A DNA stretch of 64,000 bases from the NCBI GenBank assembly GCA_021292105.1, contig CM037867.1, positions 15,390,928 to 15,454,927 on the forward strand, given 5' to 3'. This document shows, piece after piece, positions 51,601-59,165 of the stretch. Made by a program: the position numbers and the translations under genes. The notes beneath the pieces are model-generated. The model had not been told where the DNA came from and did no database searches. It saw nothing but the letters and a program-made list of their open reading frames with translations. The DNA comes from Anadara kagoshimensis. Lineage: Eukaryota > Mollusca > Bivalvia > Arcoida > Arcidae. Within the stretch, counting starts at the first letter, position 1; every line of letters begins with the position of its first letter.

Positions 51601-54600
51601 TAGCCTAAATTTGAAATCGTCTTGTCAAAAACAAACATACTAATCCATTTCCGAATCACAATCCAGAAGCAAAGTCAAAACTTTGGAACTGACAAGTTAG
51701 GTTAGACACGTGAACTTCCACCAGGGAAGTGAGACCGGGTGCTCCGGAAGGGTAAGCGCTTCCTGTTTAGCTAGCTACACCCGTCACGTGTGTAATCAAA
51801 ATTGTGTGAAAGGAACATGGAACTATGAGACGTCAAATATATCCAAGGCAATCCTGGACACAGAGACATCAAACTTATCAACAATACTGTGATGACGGCC
51901 ACAAAACTTTGATTGTATTATCTGTTATCTATCGTTTGTTGTCCCGCTTACTTGATTACATTGATTTTGCCCAGGCGTATGGTTTTGTTTTGTTTCATTT
52001 GTTTCGTTGACTAAAGTGTATTACCTAATGGTTTGAGATACAGTTAGAACCACAGATAATTGTAAACCAAAAAGTGTACTATATGTATATCTGGGTTTCG
52101 GACAGACTAGAGCTACAGGTAAATGTACCACAAATATTGTCATCCTTCATAGAAAATTCTCACAAAGCGATTGGTTAATTTGCCAAGGTACATTCAACTA
52201 TGTTCAGACATAACTGGCACATCGCAAAAGTCTAAAACGTTACGGTAAACAAACATGACAACTACACACCACACGCAAGTCACACAGAATACGAAATCGA
52301 TTTTGAAATGAGCATACTAGTGATGCTTTGAAGGGTGACAAAGACGTTATACAGGTCTTACCAGGTTACATGGTCCCACATCAAAGATTAATGTACCCGG
52401 AGCCGTATAAATCTCTGAAAGGGTAAATAGGGCCATGTAACTTAACAAAAAACCAGTACGCCTATAACTTATATAAGGTCTGAGAGATTATAGATACATG
52501 TAAACCAGATAACGTAGCATTTCAGGTTTAAGGATCAGATCAAAGCTAATGATATAATTTATGTAAAACAAAATTTAACACCGAGCTAATGAAATTGAAT
52601 CGAAGCTCGGTTGTCAAGTGATTGAAATATGGGTAGCAGGAAAGATGAAAAGATATATGTAGCAGATGGCGAAAAAACTACCAATAAAAAGCTTACTAGG
52701 AACCGAGGTGAGCTGCCGACTCGCCACTAATTCGGTACCTCAGTGTTAAACTTTACACAGCTGTGTACTGTATCGTTAACGAGGGGTTCAGATGAGCTGC
52801 CGACTCGCCACTAATTCGGTACCTCAGTGTTAAACTTTACACAGCTCTGTACTGTATCGGTAACGAGGGGTTCAGATGAGCTGCCGACTCGCCACTAATT
52901 CGGTACCTCAGTGTTAAACTTTACACAGCTCTGTACTGTATCGGTAACGAGGGGTTCAGATGAGCTGCCGACTCGCCACTAATTCGGTACCTCAGTGTTA
53001 AACTTTACACAGCTCTGTACTGTATTTGTCGTATGTAATGGCATCTGATCATCTTTATCCATTCATCGTTTCATGCTCCTTGACATTGTCAGATATTTCA
53101 ATATTTATTTCAAGCCAATGTCATCTGATTGTTGTTTTTGACGATCCTTGCTTTTGTCAGATGTATTTTATTTGTCTAGAAATTTCTATATTTATTGCAA
53201 GCCAAATGTGACAGATGGCAAAGTTATTGTACCACTGTATTTGATTCTGTTGCATCCTGAGAGCATGGGATCAGTCAGGATATCCAGTAATAACCCGTAT
53301 GTAGATCCTGTCATTGATACAAATATGCTTAGTCATCCACTTGATGTAGAGATGTACCTACAAGGTAGGTATTGATCACAGAAACACTTTAACACTTTAC
53401 ACTGCATTGTCTAACCAGGTTCTTTAGGACGAGCTTTGCATTTTTCAGACAGTGATTACATACGAGTTATAAAACAATGCCTAGGTTCAAATCCCAATCG
53501 TAATGATCCGGTGTCCTCCATCATATAACTGATCATCTCGATGTAAACATTTTGTCTTGGGCGTGAAACGACAATACCTCATTATACTAAGAACGTTTTT
53601 GTCTTACACGTGTTTTATTGCATGATGTCTAGAACACTTTCACGACATTGTTATCTTAATGTTCGGCCACAATACTGCTAAACTAGCATAGAATATGTGT
53701 GTATGTTTGAGCGTTTCAAATTTCATAGTGTCTAAAACGATTTTTCAAAACAGTTACAGATGATAAGAGTTTAATACTTTTATTTTTATTCAGCTTTTCT
53801 TTTTACTATTCTCATTGAAATATCGCACCATATGGTTACGTTTTGATTTGTTTTGAAAATAAAATTGATGAGTATTTTTTATATATTTGTTCAATGCTAT
53901 ATTCGTATATGTTAATTCTAAAAAAATACATTTTTCAGGGATACGTAAATTACAACAATTGATTTCAAGTCCAACTTTTGCAGAGCTAAATGCAAAATTA
54001 ATTGTTAATGAGGAACATTGTTCTTCATTGGTTGATAACAGTGACGAATACTGGGAGTGTGTAATACTTCACAGAGCACTACCAACATACCACCCTGTTT
54101 CAACATGTAAAATGGGCAGGTATCCAGGGGCTATGGTTGATCCGGAGTTGAGGTAAGTGAAGTCACATCACCCTGTTACAACATGTACAATGAGCAAGTA
54201 TCCAGGGGCTGTGGTTGATCCAGAGTATAGGTTGAAGTTTGGTATCAAGGTATATTTCATTGCTTGACAATCATGATGGGATTCTTCAGGTAGAGAACTG
54301 TTCCTTTCACACAGTTTTGATTAAACACGTGGCAGGTGTAGCTAGCTAAACAGGAGGTGCGTACCCTTCAGGAGCACCCGGCCTCACTTCTCTGGTGGAA
54401 ATTCACATGTCTAACCTAACTTGTCAGTTCAAAAATTTTTACTTTGCCTCTGGATTGTGATTCAGACATGGATTAGTGTGTTTGCTTTTGATTTGATATA
54501 TAACCTGCATTCCACTATTGAAGTCATACATTGTATATATTTTTACAACACATTTTTTGTGTTTGATAATATCATCTTTCAACAAACAATCGGCATACCA

Positions 54601-55166
54601 ATGGGCACAAAATGTGACAGTTGGTTGCTGATTTGTTTTACACACTGTGTAGCTTTTTAGACAGGTGCTTACTATCCGTGCTCACTTCCCTGGTTTTACG
54701 TGTTTATCTTCATTTGCCAGTTTCCACTTCGCTTTTGGTTGTGATTGGACATGGGTTGGTATGTTTGGTTTTTTTTTTTTAATTTTTGCTTTGAATTAAC
54801 AGCTGATCAATACCTCTTCAGATTTGTACGGAATATTTCGGAAGTCTTTAACGTCATTAATTCCTTATGCGATTCCATATCCAATGGGAATATTGTTTTG
54901 CACAAATGTTATGGGTGGAACGACGTGGAACCCTATTCAGGTATTTCATTATCAAATCTGATTATTCTATCTCGAATTTTAAAAATATGATGAAGTTTTA
55001 TAATCTTTTGTATTCTATTGATAGGGTTATTGGCATTAGTAATCTTAGAGTTGCAGACGCCTCAGTTATACCAGAATCTCCAACAGGTCATACCAATGCA
55101 GTGGCAATAATGATTGGTGACAGAGCAGCAGACATCATTAAAAACTCCTTACCAAAAAACTGTTAG
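36420..55166 (+). CDS. Secreted GMC-family FAD oxidoreductase (glucose/choline dehydrogenase-like)
   Basis: Eleven exons: 36420-36540, 38541-38746, 40846-41026, 42595-42735, 43223-43344, 45539-45712, 47523-47667, 51424-51521, 53202-53364, 53939-54152, 55025-55166; 1707 nt, 568 aa plus stop. Exon 1 encodes a signal peptide (K2, R4, then [12 protein letters not shown]), so the protein should enter the secretory path, unlike mitochondrial choline dehydrogenase. The FAD motif GCGSAG is at aa 42-47; GMC signature 1 ([18 protein letters not shown]) at about aa 116-133; signature 2 ([16 protein letters not shown]) at aa 292-307. The likely catalytic pair is His502 ([10 protein letters not shown]) and His544 ([11 protein letters not shown]). 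The 53202 acceptor is the least certain; the exon 7 donor (GTTTTG) is weak but frame-required. Its substrate is unknown. It is a paralogue of the gene ending at 2089. Confidence 0.92.
36882..37862. mobile_element. DNA transposon (MITE) with palindromic iterated terminal repeats
   Basis: Inverted arms of about 200 bp begin TACGAAAGCCTATTAAGCTC and are built from repeated GGCGTTATAACGCGAAATAAA-like units; GGCGTTATAACGCC is itself a perfect palindrome. ACAATCT flanks both sides (36875-36881, 37863-37869), a 7-bp target duplication. The right end carries a short extra copy of the terminus. The interior includes a (CA)n microsatellite. It lies in intron 1 of the second GMC gene. Confidence 0.85.
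37541..37588. repeat. (CA)n microsatellite
   Basis: About 23 AC units inside the transposon at 36882-37862, followed by a G-rich stretch (37608-37631). Confidence 0.95.
37915..38060 (-). repeat. Retroelement 3'-tail repeat
   Basis: It shares GGGAAGTGGGTCCGGGTGC, then ACACCCGTCACGTG, then GAAAGGAACATGGAAC with copies at 51700 and 55600. It is the end of a retroelement lying antisense in intron 1 of the second GMC gene. Confidence 0.7.
38228..38372. repeat. Dispersed repeat related to 39886-39990 and 52600-53030
   Basis: It contains GAGGCTCGGTTGTCGAGTGG at one end and GTGCCGACTCG, then GTTAAACTTTCGACAACCC, then TGTACTGTAT at the other. The same end segment is tandemly amplified at 52710-53030. 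Confidence 0.6.
38790..38895 (-). repeat. SINE fragment (tRNA-like head)
   Basis: The minus strand shows AGCTCAGTTGGGAGAGTGCT (A box), GGTTCGAACCCGG (B box) and GGGTCTGACCC. It is truncated before the SINE body. It lies in intron 2 of the second GMC gene, 44 bp after the exon 2 donor. Confidence 0.8.
38920..39580 (+). repeat. Direct repeat copy 1 (about 650 bp)
   Basis: Homologous along its length to 43695-44390: shared AACCACAAGGCAACC, TGAGAGATCG, ATCGGAGACTACT, TATAACGATACCTGAATTAA, TTTTGGTATAAAGATAAAA and ATGGTGAACACAGTTCC, in the same order and spacing. It lies in intron 2 of the second GMC gene. Confidence 0.85.
39592..39682. repeat. (TC)n(AC)n compound microsatellite
   Basis: A CT-rich run passes directly into a CA run. 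Confidence 0.95.
40010..40722. repeat. 22-bp minisatellite
   Basis: About 31 units of TAAAGTGTTGTAAACATATG plus GA. Occasional shortened units lack part of ACATATG. Because 22 is not a multiple of 3 and the unit has no stop on the minus strand, all three minus frames stay open for over 200 codons; these are not genes. It ends about 120 bp before exon 3 of the second GMC gene. Confidence 0.95.
41605..41775 (+). repeat. Dispersed hammerhead-bearing repeat, copy C
   Basis: The plus-strand copy of the family at 965 and 2575. It runs from CTTAACTTGGTAAAATATAT through the ribozyme to ACTGGTATAATATGTAATTT. It lies in intron 3 of the second GMC gene in the sense orientation, so it would be transcribed with the pre-mRNA. 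Confidence 0.85.
41693..41738 (+). ncRNA. Type I hammerhead ribozyme, intact
   Basis: Read 5' to 3': stem I strand AGCACTA (41693-41699), core box CTGATGA (41700-41706), stem II GGAAT, loop TGT, ATTCC (41707-41719), box GAAA (41720-41723), stem III formed by ACG (41723-41725) with CGT (41728-41730) around loop GT, cleavage triplet GTC ending at C41731, then stem I strand TAGTGCT (41732-41738). Stems I, II and III pair perfectly in 7, 5 and 3 base pairs. Every invariant core base is present, so self-cleavage is predicted after 41731. The short stem III is the form described in Penelope-like elements and animal retrozymes. Tertiary loop contacts cannot be judged by eye. Confidence 0.88.
42190..42402 (-). 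repeat. tRNA-derived SINE
   Basis: The tail GGTGTTTTAGGCCCCAGTCA precedes the body (TTCACTTATATCAAG) and the head, which on the minus strand includes GGTTCAAATCCGCA. Same family as 28682. It lies in intron 3 of the second GMC gene. Confidence 0.75.
43695..44390 (+). repeat. Direct repeat copy 2 (about 690 bp)
   Basis: Partner of 38920-39580, in intron 5 of the same gene. It ends in an (AAT)n microsatellite near 44370-44408. The copies differ by scattered substitutions and small indels, so the duplication or double insertion is not recent. Confidence 0.85.
44593..44641. repeat. Foldback hairpin repeat
   Basis: A CATGTGCTACTTTTGA arm faces TTCAAAAGAAGCAC across an A-rich loop. Same family as 3082-3139. 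Confidence 0.6.
44761..44811. repeat. Foldback hairpin repeat
   Basis: ATGTGCTACTTTTGA faces TTCAAAAGTAACGCATGTC with the loop ATTATTTCATAAAA, nearly identical to the loop at 3082-3139. Confidence 0.7.
45010..45521. mobile_element. pogo-like MITE interrupted by a SINE
   Basis: The left end CAGTCAAACCTGTCTATAAA and the right end TTAAGGCAGGTTTGACTG are inverted and flanked by TA (45008-45009, 45522-45523). A minus-strand SINE occupies 45162-45489. The right end stops 17 bp before the exon 6 acceptor of the second GMC gene. Confidence 0.85.
45162..45489 (-). repeat. tRNA-derived SINE nested in a MITE
   Basis: The minus strand begins with AGTAGCTCAGTTGGTAGAGT (A box), then GGTTCGAACCCCG (B box) and GGTCTGACCCAAGACG, then the body (TATAGCTGGCGGCGTCTCGA) and the tail CTTGACTTGGACATTAAAAA. 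Confidence 0.9.
46213..46560 (+). repeat. tRNA-derived SINE, third family
   Basis: The head GCGGTGGCCTAATGGATAAG (A box) and GTGAGTTCGAGTCCTGC (B box) is tRNA-like, but the body (TTCACCTGGTATCAGTATAA, GAGCTAGCACGG) differs from the other SINEs here. It ends near CAACATTCAACCAACCAACC. It lies in intron 6 of the second GMC gene. Confidence 0.8.
46569..46874. repeat. Tandem repeat, three copies of 102 bp
   Basis: Units start at 46569, 46671 and 46773 with GTGACAACATTAAGT and end with GGCTATCCCTATATGTAT. They differ by only a few bases, so the expansion is recent. Confidence 0.92.
47014..47356 (+). repeat. tRNA-derived SINE, near full length
   Basis: Head GGTGGTAGCTCAGTTGGTAG (A box) with GGGTTTGATCCCCG (B box), then GGGTCTGACCCAAGACTTA, then a body with CCTATAGCTGGCGACGTCTC and the tail TTGACTGGGACGTTAAACAC. 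It is the reference copy for the family in this window. It lies in intron 6 of the second GMC gene. The family resembles known molluscan SINEs but the name was not assigned. Confidence 0.92.
48579..48896 (+). repeat. tRNA-derived SINE
   Basis: Head CTGTAGCTCGATTGGTATAG and GGGTTCGAGCCCTAG, then GGTCTGACCAAGACTTGA. Its body is more diverged (CACTGGTGACGTATTGATAT) and the tail reads AAAAGCCCGTAAAACCCC. It lies in intron 7 of the second GMC gene. Confidence 0.85.
49140..49450 (+). mobile_element. Decayed LINE 3' fragment
   Basis: Broken plus-strand frames read as the C-terminal end of an endonuclease/reverse-transcriptase type [23 protein letters not shown], then after stops [20 protein letters not shown]. 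These match the commonly seen W-x-W-I-G-H-T and R-x-x-V-x-G-L-C endings. It contains stops and indels, so it is not functional. It lies in intron 7 of the second GMC gene. Confidence 0.7.
49650..50640 (-). pseudogene. Decayed transposon-associated PIN-like protein gene
   Basis: Minus-strand pieces in several frames, in order: [46 protein letters not shown] with RRIIDN and NVPLPS; then [20 protein letters not shown] and [13 protein letters not shown]; then [20 protein letters not shown]. This is the order seen in a widespread invertebrate protein with an HEEAD-TK motif and PDTD-V-L motif, often found in repeats. Stops and frameshifts break it throughout. The family name is from memory and should be checked. 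Confidence 0.6.
51700..51897 (-). repeat. Retroelement 3'-tail repeat
   Basis: GGGAAGTGAGACCGGGTGCT, CCGGAAGGGTAAGCGC, TACACCCGTCACGTGTG and GAGACATCAAACTTATCAAC are shared with 55600-55835. On the minus strand it ends a short frame ([18 protein letters not shown] then stop) that corresponds to the end of the reverse-transcriptase remnant at 61560. It lies in intron 8 of the second GMC gene. Confidence 0.75.
52600..53030. repeat. Dispersed repeat ending in an 84-bp tandem array
   Basis: The first part (GAAGCTCGGTTGTCAAGTGA) matches 38228. From 52710 a unit of 84 bp starting GAGCTGCCGACTCGCC recurs at 52794, 52878 and 52962, giving about 3.8 copies. Copies 2 to 4 are almost identical. It lies in intron 8 of the second GMC gene, about 170 bp before exon 9. 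Confidence 0.9.
53083..53217 (+). repeat. Local duplication of the exon 9 acceptor region
   Basis: ATATTTATTTCAAGCCAATG (53100-53119) and TATATTTATTGCAAGCCAAA (53186-53205) are two versions of the same segment, each preceded by TTGTCAGAT-like sequence. The second spans the chosen acceptor of exon 9; the first is a degraded decoy. Confidence 0.6.
54090..54232 (+). repeat. Tandem duplication of the end of exon 10
   Basis: 54090-54155 covers the catalytic-His end of exon 10 and its donor. 54167-54232, in the following intron, repeats it at a 77-bp offset (CACCCTGTTACAACATGTA, then CAAGTATCCAGGGGCTGTGG, then TTGATCCAGAGTATAGG) with about a dozen changes, and its GTAAGT donor has become GTTGAA. 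Confidence 0.88.
54285..54790 (+). mobile_element. Reverse-transcriptase retroelement fragments
   Basis: A 3'-tail segment (CACGTGGCAGGTGTAGCTAG, GGAGCACCCGGCCTCACTTC) is followed at about 54540-54650 by a frame reading [18 protein letters not shown], a reverse-transcriptase motif region that is frameshifted immediately after. Another tail remnant follows at 54661-54790. The family may be Penelope-like; this is unproven. It lies in intron 10 of the second GMC gene. Confidence 0.65.
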
Positions 55167-55559
55167 ATTTTATAAGTTTGAGAAATTAAATGTAGTTTTT
55201 AACTAGTTACATGTCAGTAAGTTTGTGATTTTTTACTTAATTTATCACTCATATTTCACTTTTGGTATAAGATCTTTTTTATAGAAAGTACTGCTTGACT
55301 AGAACTACTGCTAGATATAAACCAAATAGTGTACGATCTACGGTTTGATTGTAGTAATTTATACGAGATTGTGTCGCTAGTGATTTTCAATACATCAAAG
55401 AGCTTTCTAAAGCAAGCAACTAGTAGTATCTACATTAGTAGATTTGTATTAAATTAGCATATAGTAGTATAATGTGTTACCACGCATCAGCGATATACAT
55501 TTGCTATTTTTGATGAGACATTTTTTAAATAATCTCATGGATTAATAAAACAAACATAC

Positions 55560-55855
55560 TTATCTATTCCCGAATCAAAATCTAGAAGCAAACCGAATCA
55601 CAATCCAGAAGCAAAGTAAAAACGTTGGAACTGACAAATCAAGTTAGACACTTCCACAAGGAATGTGAGACCTTGTGCGCCGGAAGGGTAAGCACCCCCG
55701 GTTTAACTAGCTACACCCGCCACGTGTGTAATCAAACTTGTGTAAAAGGAACATGGAACTATGGGACGTCAAATATATCCAGGGCAATCTCGGACACAGA
55801 GACATCAAACTTATCAACCATTCTGTGATAACGGCCATAAAACTTTTTGAGGGCC
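55560..55855 (-). repeat. Retroelement 3'-tail repeat
   Basis: Closest match to 51700-51897 (shared CACGTGTGTAATCAAA, GGAACATGGAACTATG, GACACAGAGACATCAAACTT). It lies about 400 bp after the stop of the second GMC gene. Confidence 0.75.
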
Positions 55856-56660
55856 TTGATATGCCTAGGCTTGATATATCCCCGAGTCAACAATTTATTT
55901 GCAAGCAGCCTGTGTTGTTGTACTAAGCAAAAGTTAATGTGGTGTCTCAGTTTTCTGCTGGTACTAATGTTCTGTTGTGAATTAGTGCGAACTTATGGCG
56001 ATGTTTAAAATTGCTGGTCGACTCATCAGAAAACCACTCTCGCATTACCCTGTCCGTTAAACTATTTACATACGAAACCAACCAATAGGGCCAACTACAA
56101 GGGAAAAGGATGGTCCAACTCTAAACGGTTAGAAGCATTGGTTTTGAAGACTAGCGCCTAAACCACCGAGACTATTCAACCTATATCTAAAATCTGTACT
56201 TCTAAAAAATACACTTATAGTATGAACAGTATAACAACAAACATCATCATTTACAACTCTGGATATTTATTGATCATTAAATGTGATTTACCTTATTCTC
56301 TATCTCTATAATTGCTGTTTTCATGGTGGAGCAAATAATAAAAATATGTTTTTCATAAAATATTTGTTTTTCTAAAATCACATTTATTGTGGTCATAAAC
56401 ACAACGAAACAATCGGAGATAGTCCATGACAGTTCAAACATTGAATAAATTGATTTTGGATGCAGAGTCAAATGACAACATTCACATTAATTTCAATAAC
56501 TTATATCTCGATAACTCGTATCTCGAAACACTTCAACAAATCGAAGAACACATACACATATTGTATTTTATTCACACAAGTATGTAAAAGATTCCCTTTT
56601 AATTAGATATACTTCACCTTTCGCATTGACTCGAGTCACATATAGGGCACATTCAACGGC
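55856..56660. other. Intergenic stretch without recognised features
   Basis: AT-rich sequence; only short frames, none recognisable. Confidence 0.6.
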
Positions 56661-57381
56661 TCATTGTTCCTTAAATGTTCTATACAAAAATAATGATTTT
56701 AGAAACGACTTTGTACATATATCAACCGTATATTTATCTTTTGCCATAACGTGGATTCTCTGTTTCGTTATTTGATGAAGGGCGGTAATCGTAGATGTAG
56801 CATCTGTTACACTTGAATTTGAAACCCTAGTATAGTATATCAAAAATTATCCATCAGAGATCGCCCAATAACTATTTCCGGTACGTTTTCCCACTGGAAA
56901 GTCCTGTCAGATATAAAATGATCAGCGGAATATCCTTTATCAATATCTCCCTTGGTAACTAGTTGATCCACTTCATCAAAACTAGTAATATCTGATATGT
57001 TGTACTTGTCTAAGTTCACGTTTATCCTCTTTCCAACTATCAGAACTTTTTCATTATAGATCGATGACGTCAAAACTTTATAAAGAGTTTTAAATAAGTC
57101 AGTGATAAATAAAATATCCCCATTAGCATATCCATAGAAATAGTTATCATACTGAGTACACACGTACTTAAACATTGACTTCAGTACCGTGTTCCATTAC
57201 AGTTGGTTGTAATAATTGGAGCAGTTTCCCAACCTTGCATAGGTGCAGCGAATTCCGTGTTTCTTTCATTGGTGAAAACAACAGTCGTGACATAGTGGTG
57301 AAAAAGTTTCCAAACGCGAAGTGTATTTCTGTACACATTTGATTTTTCCATACTGGAATTCCAAGTTGTGAAAAGAGTCAA
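56661..57381 (-). pseudogene. Glycosyltransferase-like pseudogene (nucleotide-diphospho-sugar transferase type)
   Basis: Three consecutive minus-strand frames carry consecutive parts of one protein. 57381-57181: LFTTWNSSMEKSNVYRNTLR, VVFTNERNTEF, GWETAPI. 57175-56840: MFKYVCTQYDNYFYGYANGD, VLIVGKRINV, ADHFISDRTFQWENVPEIVI. 56839-56661: SVTDATSTITALHQITKQ. The order fits an invertebrate family with the YGYSNGDILF and IGRPAYDNW motifs. The first break lies between GTRY and LKSMF, where several bases seem lost. The second lies in a T run after the DNF residues, where one T is missing. An upstream stop and the lack of a start also suggest a dead, 5'-truncated copy. A sequencing error at one break is possible but not at both plus the missing start. 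Confidence 0.7.
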
Positions 57382-57529
57382 TTAACCAGACTTTTTCTTC
57401 ATTGTTGGCAAGTTTTTGAAATAGCTTTGAAGAGTTTCTTGTTTTACCTGTTCAAAGATTTAACCCTTATTTTAGTATTAAAGATAAAAGAAAAAATGTA
57501 CTTGTGCTGAGAATAATATCAAAATAATA

Positions 57530-57868
57530 ATGATTTTCTCTTTGTTTCTAAACTTGAACATTCTGATAATTTTAGCAAGTCCATGTGATGCTGTTAAAGT
57601 GAATGTTACTTCCTACTTTTTCTTATCTACGGTAAAATGTTTCGGTATGATAAGAACCACCTGTTCTAATAAATTAAATTGTATAGTTATAGCTGCCAGC
57701 GGTTACACTTTCTTTATTATCGATTGGATCAAACCAAGCTGTAACAATGGCTGCATATTGGGCGGTTATAGAAATTTCAAATATAGTATTACATATTACA
57801 TACCTTCCAAAGTATACCATTTTCTTTTCTGTAGTGTATTAAATACTTTTAGAGCTTCCCAATTATAG
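57530..57868 (+). CDS. Hypothetical small secreted protein (112 aa)
   Basis: A single open frame begins with a signal-peptide-like segment (MIFSLFLNLNILIILASPC). The rest has six cysteines including C37, C45 and C50, in a spacing faintly like a PAN/apple domain, but no confident match. It could be a real single-exon gene, a first exon, or chance. It lies between the pseudogene and the receptor, on the opposite strand from both. Confidence 0.25.
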   Translation: MIFSLFLNLNILIILASPCDAVKVNVTSYFFLSTVKCFGMIRTTCSNKLNCIVIAASGYTFFIIDWIKPSCNNGCILGGYRNFKYSITYYIPSKVYHFLFCSVLNTFRASQL

Positions 57869-58247
57869 TTATTTTTATTATTTCTTTTAAACACATTAGT
57901 ATTGAAGTCCAGCTGTAAACTAATTGATAAATATCGGTACCATATTTTTTAATTAAATTAAGATGCTTTTAAAAATGTAAAATGCAATTTGATAACATCC
58001 TTTCCCTAATACAGATAATGCAGATCATCCATTTTTGGGGAGCTTATAAATATCTTTCGAATGGTACCAAATATAATAGGCAATATACAATATTGATTTT
58101 AACAAAATCGTTCCTAGTCGCGTTAAAGATGGCGAGGTGTTGAAACCATTTACAATTATAAATAACGAAAATGAATTGAAAAAAATTCAAATAGGTTTAA
58201 TTCTAAAATCGTATTTTAACTTAGAAGTATATTAATATATTTGACTG

Positions 58248-59165
58248 TTACCAACGACATCTGAAGACGTCTTTTGCGTAATTCCTAAAATGTTTATTCG
58301 CCGCAATAAAAATAACACCATTAAAAACACCATATGTCGTCTGCATTAGTCGTTTTAACACTAACACTGCTTTATGCATTATGGAACCAGGGTACGGGGG
58401 ATAAACTACCGGGTAAATGGTAGCCAAGAAGATAATAAGTCCTGACAAACTGAATAACAGGCTAATAGATATCAATATTTTCGTCTGTTTCCGTTCTCTG
58501 GTTAACATGGATGCTGTTCCACTTCCTGCTCCCGGCATAATTTTTGAGATTTGTTTCTTCAATCTGTAGATAGTAATGAAATTAAAGATGGCGACTAATG
58601 TGACTGATCCCGTTATATAAATCATTCTGATACTTTTAAATGCGTCAAAAGATAGAATAATTGCGATAATACATGTCACAACAGTGAAGGAATAAACTAG
58701 CCCAATGACTGAAGTTGCTGTTTTTGGTGTCCAGATGTTGCGGAAATCGGTAGGTCTGAAAACAGCAAAAAGCCTTTCTATGGCCACAATGACTACCGTG
58801 ATATAACATAAGTTAAACAAAACTGAATCGGCGTAAAGGATGTATCGACGAGACATGATTATGCTAGAATTTCTCCCAAGAACCAAATACAGCTCTAAAA
58901 CATTAACAATTGTACTAAATAGTCCAATACAGCAACATAGAATGTCTACCACGGAGATAAATAAAAACATCATCACTGTCGCATTTTTCGACTTCTCTTT
59001 ACATAATGTTAGTAATGTAAACACATTTATAAGAAGACTTATTAACAGAATTACCGCCAAAATTACAAATAAACTCTTAGTAACGGAGAAATAATACTCT
59101 TTGTCGTATTGAACAGTTCTTCTACCCTCAATTGTATCCAAGCTCAAATTTGTTGTTGCATTCAT
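58248..59165 (-). CDS. Divergent rhodopsin-like G-protein-coupled receptor, intronless
   Basis: 305 aa with seven hydrophobic segments at about aa 31-54, 63-84, 109-134, 149-172, 180-201, 228-250 and 268-290. N-glycosylation sites at N2 and N6 fit an outside N terminus. Class A marks that are kept: N47 in helix 1, D74 in helix 2, and E130-R131-L132 in place of the DRY motif at the end of helix 3. Missing or altered: the conserved cysteine pair linking helix 3 to loop 2, the CWxP of helix 6, and NPxxY of helix 7 (here FNGVIF). The basic third loop (RERKQTK) is G-protein-like. The start follows an upstream AT-rich stretch and gives a full-length protein. The ligand is unknown; it may belong to a lineage-specific orphan group. 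Confidence 0.85.
   Translation of the reverse strand: MNATTNLSLDTIEGRRTVQYDKEYYFSVTKSLFVILAVILLISLLINVFTLLTLCKEKSKNATVMMFLFISVVDILCCCIGLFSTIVNVLELYLVLGRNSSIIMSRRYILYADSVLFNLCYITVVIVAIERLFAVFRPTDFRNIWTPKTATSVIGLVYSFTVVTCIIAIILSFDAFKSIRMIYITGSVTLVAIFNFITIYRLKKQISKIMPGAGSGTASMLTRERKQTKILISISLLFSLSGLIIFLATIYPVVYPPYPGSIMHKAVLVLKRLMQTTYGVFNGVIFIAANKHFRNYAKDVFRCRW

Noticed and set aside
56030..56060. Further hammerhead on the minus strand at CTGATGAG
   Set aside because: The core box occurs alone without stem II or GAAA.
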